Positions 25,433 to 33,953 of a DNA stretch of 64,000 nucleotides are shown here, in pieces. Where the stretch lies: positions 1 through 64,000 of the forward strand of contig JBFWWU010000003.1 in the NCBI GenBank assembly GCA_050246015.1, in the 5' to 3' direction. The notes beneath the pieces are model-generated. The model was not told the DNA's origin, searched no databases, and saw nothing but the letters and a program-made list of their open reading frames with translations. The number at the start of each line of letters is the position of its first letter. Position 1 is the stretch's first letter. The position numbers and the translations under genes are program-made. This stretch comes from JTS-AC122 sp050246015. GTDB taxonomy: Bacteria; Planctomycetota; Phycisphaerae; Phycisphaerales; UBA1924.

Positions 25433-28400
25433 TCAAACACCCAGCGCCCCCGCGTCGCGGTCGCTGAGCATCCCGCCGTCCGATCGTTGCCTGACGGTGC
25501 CATCTCGCTTCCAGGAGCGTTCGCACCGCGGCTCGTTCCTCAAGTCGTGCACGACCACCGCCGAGGCCGCGGGGTCGATGTTCACCCGGCTCACGCCGAG
25601 CAAATCCGTCAGGTCATGCCGATCGAACGTCGCCAGCGAGCCGCTCGGGTCCGGGAGCGTCACGCCCATCTCCAGTGGGTTCTCGACGCCTTGAGCCTTC
25701 TTCGCTTGCTCGATCGCGAGCATGGCGGCGTCACGCGCCAACATCACCGCGTTCCACCTCGCGTCGGCGCTGACGCCGAATCCGGGACGCGCCGCCCCGT
25801 CCGTCGCTCGGTGCGCGACGAACTCCATCAGATGCACGCTCACCTCCGCGTCCTTCGGGTCCACCTTGTGCAGCGCCCGGTACGCCTCGTCCGCGGTGTG
25901 GCACATGATCGGCGCCAGCAAGCGGCACAGGCCGTCGGTCAGGTCCCACAGCACGGTCTGTGTCTGCCGCCGCCGCGGCGAATCCGACTGGTCGCAGTAC
26001 AGCCGGTCCTTCACCGCCGCCAGGTACACCGCGCTGAGCGTGTCGTTGCAGAAGTCGTACAGTTTCTGCTGAACACTTCGGAAGTCGTATTCCTCGTACG
26101 CCGTCCACACGTCCGCGGCGAGCACATCGAACTGCGCAAGCACCCACGCATCCAGGCTCGTCGCCGGGATCGACTTCAGATCAACGCAGTGCCCCGCCTT
26201 TTCTCCTCCGCATTGTTCTTGCGGCGCAGGCGTCCCGCCTGCCTTCCCACGGACCTCGAAGTCATACAGGTTGCTCAGCATGAACCGCAGCGTGTTGCGC
26301 ACCTTGCGGTAACTCTCCCCGAACTCGGCGAAAAACTCCAAATCCGCCTTCACGTCGTTCTCGTACGGCAAACTCGCGACCCACCAGCGCATCACGTCCA
26401 TCCCGAACTCGCTCGACAGGCTCTCCACCTCGTACCGCGCCGCGTCCGCCCGGCTCTTGCTCAGTTTCTTCCCGTCCTTGTCCACGATGAACCCGTGCGT
26501 CAGCAACGCCTTGTACGCCGGCACGCCGCTGGCACCCAGACTGTTCAAAAGCGACGACTGGAACCACCCGCGGTGCTGGTCCGACCCTTCAAGATACAGA
26601 TCCGTCGGAGGCTGCTTCGGCGTGGCGCTGAACTCGGGCCGCTGCAAGCCGCGCTCGACGATGCACCCCGCCCAGGTGCTCCCGGACTCGAACCACACAT
26701 CAAGGATGTCGCCGCCTTTGCGCAGAGTGCTGAGTGCTGAGTGCTGGGTGCTGAAAAGAGACTTCACCGCGGGTGGGCACTCGGGATCGCTTGCGGCGTG
26801 GTAGTACTTCAACATCTCTTCGGGAGTCGCCTGGAACCACACATCGGTCCCCTTTTCGCGCACGAGTTTCGCGACCGCGCGCACGCTCGCCGCCGTCAGG
26901 AACGGCGTGCCATCCGGGAGGTAGAACGCGGGGATCGGCATCCCCCACGACCGCTGACGCGAGATGCACCAGTCGGGGCGCGATTCGAGCATCCCGCGCA
27001 TGCGGTTGCGGCCCCATTCAGGGACAAACTTCATCTCTTGACGTTGTGGGGCAGGTGTCCCGCCTGCCTGTACTCTCCGTGGGGCAGGCGTCCCGCCTGC
27101 CTGTGCAGTGCACGAAGAATCGGGAGCAGTCCGTTCCAGCGCCATCGCGCGCAGACTCGTCTCCGTCCGCTTCAGCGGCTTGTCCACCGCCACAAACCAC
27201 TGATACGTACACCGAAAAATCACCGGCGTCTTGCTGCGCCAGTCGTGCGGGTAACTGTGCGTGAACGTGTGCGAGTAGAACAGGTGCCCGCTCTCCCGCA
27301 GATGCCGCGTCACGTCTTCGTTCGCCTTCCAGATCGACACGCCGCGCAGCCACTCCGGCACCGATTCGTCGTACGTGCCATCCTCCTTCACCGGGCAATA
27401 CGGCGGCAGCCCTTCACGCTGCCCGGTCTGGTAGTCCTCCGTGCCGTGTCCCGGCGCGGTGTGGACCAGCCCGGTGCCGTCTTCAAGGGTGACATAATCG
27501 GCGGGGACGACGTGATGCAGACGGCTCGACAACGCAGTCATGTCGATAGTGCCGCTGGTGGAGGTCAGCCCTGCCGCGGTTAAGGCGTCGCCGCGCGAAA
27601 GGTCGATGCAAACGGCACCCTCGCCTCGCTCGGTAGAGACAAACGGGTGCCTGTACTTCAGCCCCAGCAACTTCTCCCCCTTGCACGTCCCCAGCACGAC
27701 GCACTCCGACACCGCCGCGTCGCCCTTTGGCATCTTCATCACGCGCTCGACCGCGTCCAGCGCCATCACCGTCACCGCCCCGTCCGCCCACACGCACGCG
27801 TACTCGAACTTCGGATTGACGGCGATCGCCAGATTCGCCGGCAACGTCCACGGCGTCGTCGTCCAGATCATGAACGACGGCCTCACCAGCGGCCTCGTCC
27901 CCGCCTTCGGCGCCGCCGACTTCTCTTTCTCGTCATCCCCCCCTTCGTGGCTCCGTGGCTCCGCCCCTCCGTGGCTTCCCTCATCCTCCTCCGCGTCCTC
28001 CGCGTTCACATCTTCTTCCTTCAGACCAAACGCGTCGTACACCGCCGCCGCGTCCGCCGCCTCGAAGTCCACGTACACCGACACGTCCTCGCGGTCCATG
28101 TATTCCAGTTCCGCCTCGGCCAGCGCCGTCTCGTTCGCGATCGACCAGTGCACCGGCTTGAGCGCCCGGTACACCAGCCCCTGCTCGCACAACGCCGCCA
28201 GCACTTCCAGCGTCGCCCCCTCGAAACTCGGCTGGAGCGTCAGGTACGGGTGCTCGTAGTCCGCCAGCGTCAGGAATCGCTCCATCTGCCCCCGCTGCAA
28301 CTTCACATACTTCTCGGCGTGCGCCTGACACTCACGCCGGACCGCCATCTTTCGCTGGTCGTCCGGCAGCCCGGCCAGTTTCGCCAGTTTCCCCTTCTCC

Positions 28401-28783
28401 TGCAAATCCGTCATCACCTTGTGCTCGATCGGCAAGCCGTGACAGTCCCACCCGGGCACATACGGGCAATCAAACCCCATCATCCCCCGAGACCGAACCA
28501 CAAAGTCCTTCAGGCACTTGTTCAGCATGTGCCCCATGTGCAGGTTGCCGTTCGCGTACGGCGGCCCGTCGTGAAACACGAACGTCGGCTTGCCTGCCTT
28601 CGCCTGACGCATCCGCTCGTACAACTTCATGCCTGCCCAGCGCTTCAGGCTCGCCGGCTCGCTCTGCACCAGGTTCGCCTTCATCGCGAACGGCGTCTTC
28701 GGGAGGTTCAACGTGTCTTTGTACGATCGCTTCTCCCCGGCGGGGGTCGAGGTGGCGGGCGTCGTTGGATTCGTCGTTGACAT
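25433..28783 (-). CDS. ileS: Isoleucyl-tRNA synthetase
   Basis: The 1116-aa class I synthetase has HMGH (residues 82-85), KKLSKSRADAARYE, the editing-domain block TTTPWTLPANLAI and the motif SGSTWAGCIVERG before the KMSKS loop. It is longer than most bacterial IleRS because of in-frame low-complexity or palindromic inserts at about residues 256-285 (NAEDAEEDEGSHGGAEPRSH), 558-579 (two QAGGTPAPR copies), 676-688 (STQHSALSTLR) and 844-853 (KAGGTPAPQ). The C-terminal zinc knuckle is degenerate (RCERSWKRDG and LSDRDAGAL instead of C-x-x-C pairs). The ATG at 28783 opens a Thr/Pro-rich leader of about 18 residues. The upstream 643-bp gap carries repeats but no gene. Confidence 0.96.
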   Translation of the reverse strand: MSTTNPTTPATSTPAGEKRSYKDTLNLPKTPFAMKANLVQSEPASLKRWAGMKLYERMRQAKAGKPTFVFHDGPPYANGNLHMGHMLNKCLKDFVVRSRGMMGFDCPYVPGWDCHGLPIEHKVMTDLQEKGKLAKLAGLPDDQRKMAVRRECQAHAEKYVKLQRGQMERFLTLADYEHPYLTLQPSFEGATLEVLAALCEQGLVYRALKPVHWSIANETALAEAELEYMDREDVSVYVDFEAADAAAVYDAFGLKEEDVNAEDAEEDEGSHGGAEPRSHEGGDDEKEKSAAPKAGTRPLVRPSFMIWTTTPWTLPANLAIAVNPKFEYACVWADGAVTVMALDAVERVMKMPKGDAAVSECVVLGTCKGEKLLGLKYRHPFVSTERGEGAVCIDLSRGDALTAAGLTSTSGTIDMTALSSRLHHVVPADYVTLEDGTGLVHTAPGHGTEDYQTGQREGLPPYCPVKEDGTYDESVPEWLRGVSIWKANEDVTRHLRESGHLFYSHTFTHSYPHDWRSKTPVIFRCTYQWFVAVDKPLKRTETSLRAMALERTAPDSSCTAQAGGTPAPRRVQAGGTPAPQRQEMKFVPEWGRNRMRGMLESRPDWCISRQRSWGMPIPAFYLPDGTPFLTAASVRAVAKLVREKGTDVWFQATPEEMLKYYHAASDPECPPAVKSLFSTQHSALSTLRKGGDILDVWFESGSTWAGCIVERGLQRPEFSATPKQPPTDLYLEGSDQHRGWFQSSLLNSLGASGVPAYKALLTHGFIVDKDGKKLSKSRADAARYEVESLSSEFGMDVMRWWVASLPYENDVKADLEFFAEFGESYRKVRNTLRFMLSNLYDFEVRGKAGGTPAPQEQCGGEKAGHCVDLKSIPATSLDAWVLAQFDVLAADVWTAYEEYDFRSVQQKLYDFCNDTLSAVYLAAVKDRLYCDQSDSPRRRQTQTVLWDLTDGLCRLLAPIMCHTADEAYRALHKVDPKDAEVSVHLMEFVAHRATDGAARPGFGVSADARWNAVMLARDAAMLAIEQAKKAQGVENPLEMGVTLPDPSGSLATFDRHDLTDLLGVSRVNIDPAASAVVVHDLRNEPRCERSWKRDGTVRQRSDGGMLSDRDAGALGV
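26223..26250. repeat. Palindromic GCAGGCG/CGCCTGC repeat inside ileS, copy 1
   Basis: GGCGCAGGCGTCCCGCCTGCC has a 7-bp inverted repeat (GCAGGCG and CGCCTGC) and is read in frame as KAGGTPAPQ in IleRS. The same core occurs twice at 27045-27110. Confidence 0.75.
26719..26754. repeat. GTGCTGA simple tandem repeat inside ileS
   Basis: Four near-copies of a 7-bp unit (AGTGCTG, AGTGCTG, AGTGCTG, GGTGCTG) are translated on the minus strand as STQHSALSTL. Such CAGCACT tandem runs look like a repeat insertion, not conserved synthetase sequence. Confidence 0.7.
27045..27110. repeat. Two palindromic GGCAGGCG-type repeats inside ileS
   Basis: Two copies of GTGGGGCAGG(C/T)GTCCCGCC followed by TGCCTG lie about 35 bp apart and are read in frame as QAGGTPAP twice. 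The core GGCAGGCG pairs with CGCCTGCC. They interrupt the region between the aminoacylation domain halves without a frameshift. Confidence 0.78.
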
Positions 28784-28874
28784 GGTCGGCTTGCTCCGTC
28801 ACGGCTTGGGGTTTTTCCCGACAGCCGTCGCTGCGCATCAGTTGGGGCACGATGGTAGAACGCGGGGATGAACT

Positions 28875-28956
28875 CTTTCTGAGCCCAACCGCGCGAGCGG
28901 TGGGACGCACGGCAGTTTCGGCGGTGGCTCTGGAGCCGGCCCTCTCCGCCGGCTCG
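28875..28956. repeat. GAGCC-type hairpins upstream of ileS
   Basis: GAGCCCAACCGCGCGAGCGG includes the hairpin ACCGC-GCGA-GCGGT, and about 50 bp later a perfect 8-bp inverted repeat (GAGCCGGC at 28933-28940 and GCCGGCTC at 28948-28955, loop CCTCTCC) occurs. These resemble the dispersed elements at 25319 and 40875. The rest of the 28784-29426 gap shows no recognisable gene or RNA. Confidence 0.6.
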
Positions 28957-29426
28957 CGCCGGGCGGCTCAGACTCGAGCACTCGCTGGACCACAACAGCC
29001 CCGCACAGGGCGATCGGGCACTTCTACGTGTCAGGAAGACGCCGCGACCCTTGGCCCTCAGCGGGGCGTGGTAATTCGAATGATTCGTGCGGCGCGGCTC
29101 ATAACTCAGCATAGTTCCCGACCCCGCACCGGTCAATAGCGCCGCTCTCACCCGCCTCGGGCGCGTTATCGCCCGTCCCCGCGCCCGCATGGGCCGCACG
29201 CGCCTCAGAGTCCGCACCCCGCCGACTCCCCGACCCGTCAATCACGTGGTGCCGCCCGGGGTCTGTGGCAAGATTGATCCAGCACCGGCGCCATGGGCGT
29301 GCCGGCTCTGGCGCTGCACCGTTCAAGACCGCATCCGACGGCTCAAACGTGGGCCTCCAGGTGTCCCCGCGCGGCCTCGCCGCGCTCTCGTGCCGGTGAA
29401 TCACAATCTGAAGAAGGGATCCGCGT

Positions 29427-30101
29427 ATGTGTGTCCGCTCTCTGCTTGTTCGGTCGCTCGCCGCCGCCGGTGTGCTCAGCGCACTCTCCTCCGCCAATGC
29501 CTCGATCTTCTACTCGCAGAACTTTGAAAGCGGCACGAACCTCCCCGAGTGGTCCTCCAACCAGAACTACTCCACCGCCAATACCTTCTCCCGCTTCCTG
29601 GGCCGCTACACCAACTCCGGCGTCACCCTCTCGCTCCCCCAGCCCGCGCGCCCCAACAACGATGCCCCCGGCCCCGGCGGCTCCACCCAACTCCTCCTGG
29701 AGTTCCACCTCTACATCATCGACTCATGGGACGGCAGCGAAACCACCTACGGGCCCGATCACTTCGGCATCCGCGTCGGATCCTCACTCCTCTTCGACGA
29801 GACCTTCGCGAATCAGCACACCTTCCAGACCTACGACCACGACCCCAACGTCGGGCGCGCTCACCTCGGTTTCGATGAACGCTGGATGGACTCCATCTAT
29901 TACATGGCCCTCCCCTTCGACACCGCCTCGCCCACTATCAGCCTCCAGTTCTTCGCCTACGGCCTCCACGGCGCGGTCGCCGATGAATCCTGGGGCATCG
30001 ACAACGTCCGCCTCTCCGTCGTCCCGGTCCCCGCGCCGGGAGCCGCGGGACTCGGCCTGATCGCCGGCGCCGCGGCCTTCCGCCGACGCCGTCGAATATG
30101 A
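29427..30101 (+). CDS. PEP-CTERM-like sorting-signal protein 1
   Basis: The 224-aa secreted protein has a signal peptide (MCVRSLLVRSLAAAGVLSA, cleavage near ANAS), a beta-rich lectin-like middle (YSQNFESGTNLPEWSSNQNY; GIDNVRLSVVPV) and a C-terminal tail of the PEP-CTERM type: PVPAPGAAGLGLIAGAAAF then RRRRR. In the exosortase model this tail is cut and the protein is fixed to or released at the cell surface. Related tails occur in five other proteins of the window. The ATG 29427 start follows AAGAAGGGATCC. It is convergent with the large protein ending at 30109. Confidence 0.85.
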   Translation: MCVRSLLVRSLAAAGVLSALSSANASIFYSQNFESGTNLPEWSSNQNYSTANTFSRFLGRYTNSGVTLSLPQPARPNNDAPGPGGSTQLLLEFHLYIIDSWDGSETTYGPDHFGIRVGSSLLFDETFANQHTFQTYDHDPNVGRAHLGFDERWMDSIYYMALPFDTASPTISLQFFAYGLHGAVADESWGIDNVRLSVVPVPAPGAAGLGLIAGAAAFRRRRRI

Positions 30102-30108
30102 CAGACAT

Positions 30109-32379
30109 TCACCGCGGCGGCTGCTGCGGACACCACGGCTGGCGCGATACGTGCTCCGTCCTGACGCTCGGCACGATGTCATTCGCCGCCGCGTTCACAT
30201 ACGCTCGGAGCGACTCGGCCGACTTCCTGGCATCGTCCTGCGCCGCGCCCGAGGCTCTTTGCGCCGCTTCAAGCGCCGCGCCGTACTCCCCCGCCATCCA
30301 GCACAGCCGCGCCAGGTCGTCTCGCTGATCAACAAGCCATACCGATCCCAGCGACGCGGTCGCGATCGGCCCATCGAAGATCACCGGCGCGGTCGCGAGT
30401 TCGCGGTACCCCGCCGTCGCGAACTCCCCGCCGATCCGCGCCCCCTGCTGCAACTGGTCCACAAGTCGAACCGACGCGTACTCCCGGTCAAACCGGTCCA
30501 GCAGTTCGACGGCTTGTGCGTCGTTGCGCGCGACCAGCGCCTCGCACGCCCGGCCCAGCAGGTCCGGCGCCCCCTCCGCCAGCGCTCGCACGTCCGCGGC
30601 CGGCAGTTCCCACGCCGGCCAGTACTCGATCCCCGCGCTCCCCGACCGCGACTCAGGAAATCCCGCCGCCCCGGCCATCTCCCCAACCCGCGCCGCCGAC
30701 CGGACTCGCTCCACGATTCGTTCCGCGACCGCCAGGCTCGACAGCAGCGTCTGCGCACCCTCTGCATCCAGTGGATCGCCGGCGTGCTCGCCGAACCGCC
30801 TCGCCAGTTCCGTTCGAATCGTGTCCATGACGCCCAGCACACTGCCGACCTGATCCGCCGAGGCGATGTTCCACGCCTTCATCAGCGCGTCGTCGCCGCG
30901 AGACGCCCGCACCTGCCACTCCGCCGACTCGGGGTCGCTCGGCGGCAAGACATGCGCCAGCGGCCGCAGCGCCTCCAGCGCGCCCGCACGCCGTTCCACT
31001 TTGATCATCGCCTGCCCGATCCGCAGCACCCGCGCCGCCGCCTTCTTCCGGATCGGATCATCCGCTACATGCGGCGACGCGCTCGCCGGTGCGTCGGCCG
31101 GCATCGGCTCGGCGAGCCACTCGCTGATCATGATCATCAGTTGCACATCCCGCTCCGCGCTGGTGTACGCGTTCATCGCCGCCGCGAAGCCCGGATCGGA
31201 CGCCCCGAATCCTCTCTTGGCGCTTTCGACCGACGCGGTTACCACTGTCTCCGCCGCCGCTTCGCGATCTCGCGCCGCAAGCCGGTACGCCGGACGCACC
31301 TCGCGCACGAGCGCCCCCTCCGGTATCCGCGCGGCCCCGGCGCCCGCGCCACCTGTCGCCTGCAGCGCGCGCAGCAGCAACACCATGGCTTCCCCCTCGC
31401 GCGGCAGCGGCCCCGCCCGCTTGCCGCCCTCTCCGCCGATCACCTGCACCACCAGTTCCCGCACCTCCTTCGATACCCGCGCCGGCAACTCCCGCCGATC
31501 GTTCACGCTCCAGGCCAGCGCCGCGATCATCCCCGCACGGCACAGCGCCTCGGCGTCGTACGGCCCGCGGACGTCGCCGCACGCCTGCTCGATCGCCTCG
31601 CGCGCCGCCCGCCGAAGCGCCTCGCGTCGCGCGGGCGGGATCCACCCCGGCAACTCTTCAAATGCCCGCAGCGCCAGGCGCACGCTCCGCGCCTTCCCCA
31701 TCATCCACGGCGGCGCGTCCGCCTCCGCCGCCGATTGCTCCACCGCGTGCAGCGCGCGAACAAGATCGTCCGGCGCACCGTCCACGCCCTCAACCTCGCG
31801 CCGCGCCTCCACCGCCGGCTCGTTGCGGACCCAACTATCCCCAGCCCCCGCGCCCCCGGCCCGCACGTCCGCCACGACGATCGGCCACAGCAGGTCCGCC
31901 ACCGCCGAGTCAAACCCGGGACCTTCTCCCGGCACGTTCGCCGCCTTCGTCGGCAGCCTCATCACCGCCGCGTCAAACTGACGGCGCACGTCCGCCGCCG
32001 CGCCCAGCGCCCGCGACGCCAGCGAGTCAAACTCGCCCCTTCCACGCATGAGCGTCATCCCCGCCACCACGTGCCGGGCGCCTCGCTCGTTGAGTTCCAG
32101 CCCGCGCCGAAGCAGCGCGCCGGCGAACTCCCGGTACCGTTTCCGCCACGGCGTCGTGCCGTCCGTGCCCACCTCGCCCAGCCCGTTCAGTTCCGTCTCC
32201 ACCGTCGTGATCGCTCGCTCCAGCATCAGCCGCTGACCGCTCGGCATCGCGTCCCCGGGACCAAGGTTCAGCGTCTGCGCCGTCCCCTGCACCGCAATGA
32301 TGCCGACCACGCCCGCCACGCACACTCCCCACACCATCCAGGCGATTTCACCTCTTCGCACGCTCGATCGCACGCGCAT
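30109..32379 (-). CDS. Large hypothetical secreted or anchored helical protein
   Basis: The 756-aa protein begins with a basic stretch and a hydrophobic segment (WMVWGVCVAGVVGIIAVQ) that can be a signal peptide or anchor. The rest is strongly alpha-helical, Ala/Arg/Glu-rich, without recognisable motifs, resembling TPR/SEL1-like or other alpha-solenoid scaffolds. ATG 32379 has GGAGAAGG just upstream and overlaps the 3' end of the glycosyltransferase gene by 32 bp, so the two are probably translationally coupled. This places it as a cofactor of the glycosyltransferase genes, perhaps in polysaccharide assembly. I recognise no family. Confidence 0.75.
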   Translation of the reverse strand: MRVRSSVRRGEIAWMVWGVCVAGVVGIIAVQGTAQTLNLGPGDAMPSGQRLMLERAITTVETELNGLGEVGTDGTTPWRKRYREFAGALLRRGLELNERGARHVVAGMTLMRGRGEFDSLASRALGAAADVRRQFDAAVMRLPTKAANVPGEGPGFDSAVADLLWPIVVADVRAGGAGAGDSWVRNEPAVEARREVEGVDGAPDDLVRALHAVEQSAAEADAPPWMMGKARSVRLALRAFEELPGWIPPARREALRRAAREAIEQACGDVRGPYDAEALCRAGMIAALAWSVNDRRELPARVSKEVRELVVQVIGGEGGKRAGPLPREGEAMVLLLRALQATGGAGAGAARIPEGALVREVRPAYRLAARDREAAAETVVTASVESAKRGFGASDPGFAAAMNAYTSAERDVQLMIMISEWLAEPMPADAPASASPHVADDPIRKKAAARVLRIGQAMIKVERRAGALEALRPLAHVLPPSDPESAEWQVRASRGDDALMKAWNIASADQVGSVLGVMDTIRTELARRFGEHAGDPLDAEGAQTLLSSLAVAERIVERVRSAARVGEMAGAAGFPESRSGSAGIEYWPAWELPAADVRALAEGAPDLLGRACEALVARNDAQAVELLDRFDREYASVRLVDQLQQGARIGGEFATAGYRELATAPVIFDGPIATASLGSVWLVDQRDDLARLCWMAGEYGAALEAAQRASGAAQDDARKSAESLRAYVNAAANDIVPSVRTEHVSRQPWCPQQPPR

Positions 32380-33679
32380 ACACCTTCTCCAGTTCCCGCA
32401 CCATGTGCTCGGCACTGAATCGCTCGCGGCACATCTCGCGCCCACGCCGGGCCAGCGCCCCCCGCTCGCCTGGATTGTTGGCGCACCACACGATCGCCTC
32501 GCGCAGTCGTTCCCGATCCCCCGCCGGCACCAGCCGCCCCGTCTGCATCTCCATGCACGCCTCCCCCGTCCCGTCCACGTCGTACGCCACCGGGCACACC
32601 CCGCACAGCAGCGCCTGCGGCACCGTCCGCGGCAACCCCTCCCGGTAACTCGGATGCGCCAGCACGTCCATCGCCCGCAGCATCGCCGGCACCCGCTCCG
32701 GCGGCACCAGCCCCGTCACGATCACCTGTGCCCCGCTCGATGCCTCGATGCCTCCTGCCTTGATGCCTTCTTCTCCGCCACCTCTCTTCGCCGGGGGGGG
32801 CATCGAGCCACCATCGATCTCCGCCACCCCGAGCCCGAGCGCTCCGGCTCGCTCAAGCAGCCGCCCGCGCCACCATCCGTCCCCGACCCACAGCAGTTTC
32901 CATGACGGATTCCGCTTCAACTCCCCCGCGAGCGCATCCAGCAGGTCGTCATGTCCCTTGTGCTCCGCCAGCCGCGCCACCGTCCCCACCACCACGTCCG
33001 ACTCGGCCAATCCCAGCCTCGCCCGCACCGCCCCACGCGATTCTTCCGGCGTCGTCGGCTCCAGAAATCGCTCCGTCTCCATCCCCGAGTACACCGTCAC
33101 ATACTGCTCGACCCGCCCGATCCCGCGACGCAAATACTCCCTCGTCATCGCGTCCGCCACACTCACGATCACGTGGCACGCTCTCGCGGCTCTCCGCTCG
33201 GCCAGCGCGTACACCCTGTTCTTCCCCGCGATCGTCGCTCGCCTCAGCATCCCGCCCTCCACCGGCATGAACGGCGGCCCATGGATCGTGTGCACCACGC
33301 CCATCGACGCGAACCCCGCATCCTCTCTCCGCACTCTCCATCCCGCCAGCCGGCCCACTATCCCCGCCTTGCTGCTGTGCGTGTGCACCACATCCGGCTT
33401 GATCGCCCTGATCAGCGACCTGATCTGCTCGATGCACCGCCGATCACGCCCCGGGCTGATCTCTCGGCACAAATCCGGCACCACATGCGTCGTGATCCCA
33501 CGCCCGTCCGCCGTGCGGAACCGCTCGACCCGCTCCAGCATCGACCCTTCCGGCCCATAGATCGGCCCGAACGCCAGGTGCACGTCATGTCCCAGCCGCG
33601 CCTGCCCCTCGCACGAGAGCACCGTGTTCTCCTGCGAACCGCCGAGGATCAGCCGGGTTGAGATGTGGAGGATTCGCAT
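32348..33679 (-). CDS. GT4-family glycosyltransferase
   Basis: The 443-aa GT-B fold protein starts MRILHISTRLILGGSQENT with the Gly-rich acceptor-side loop; the donor domain has VVGTVARLAEHKGHDDLLDA, VIVTGLVPPERVPAMLRAMD and HPSYREGLPRTVPQALLCG, the E-x7-E region of GT4 enzymes. It transfers a sugar from a nucleotide donor onto an acceptor, likely in surface-glycan synthesis. A low-complexity stretch at about residues 288-318 (MPPPAKRGGGEEGIKAGG) interrupts the donor domain and matches a dispersed repeat (DNA 32728-32812). The start at 33679 fits the conserved N-terminus. It overlaps the next gene (start 32379). Confidence 0.92.
   Translation of the reverse strand: MRILHISTRLILGGSQENTVLSCEGQARLGHDVHLAFGPIYGPEGSMLERVERFRTADGRGITTHVVPDLCREISPGRDRRCIEQIRSLIRAIKPDVVHTHSSKAGIVGRLAGWRVRREDAGFASMGVVHTIHGPPFMPVEGGMLRRATIAGKNRVYALAERRAARACHVIVSVADAMTREYLRRGIGRVEQYVTVYSGMETERFLEPTTPEESRGAVRARLGLAESDVVVGTVARLAEHKGHDDLLDALAGELKRNPSWKLLWVGDGWWRGRLLERAGALGLGVAEIDGGSMPPPAKRGGGEEGIKAGGIEASSGAQVIVTGLVPPERVPAMLRAMDVLAHPSYREGLPRTVPQALLCGVCPVAYDVDGTGEACMEMQTGRLVPAGDRERLREAIVWCANNPGERGALARRGREMCRERFSAEHMVRELEKVYARAIERAKR
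32728..32812. repeat. GATGCCT-rich repeat inserted in the glycosyltransferase gene
   Basis: The segment TCGATGCCTCGATGCCTCCT continues with CTTGATGCCTTCTTCTCCGC. A diverged copy is recognisable on the opposite strand at about 56394-56440, in an intergenic region. In the enzyme it encodes a Gly/Pro/Glu-rich loop not expected in the GT-B core. Confidence 0.55.
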
Positions 33680-33953
33680 CGATAGCCATGACGCCCAGTA
33701 CAGTCGTTCTCGTGCGTCATGTCTTGTATGCACTCATATCGGCGCACGCCGCTCAGGTGGGCGATCCGTGGCGATTGCGATCACCGTACGTGGAGCACTT
33801 GTCGCAGGCATTTGCCAGGTTTTTTCATGCGGGTTGGGTTGCCTTCAGACATCCCACCAAGCACCGCTTCTGCTATTGGGGGATTCGCGTGTGAAATACG
33901 CTCGCTCACTCAAGAGATTGTATCGGTTCTTCGTCCAGAGGGATTCGGCAATC

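Noticed and set aside
29161..29425. Possible structured RNA in the gap before the 29427 gene
   Set aside because: GC-rich text gives many short inverted repeats; no conserved RNA motif, riboswitch core or tRNA arm could be identified.
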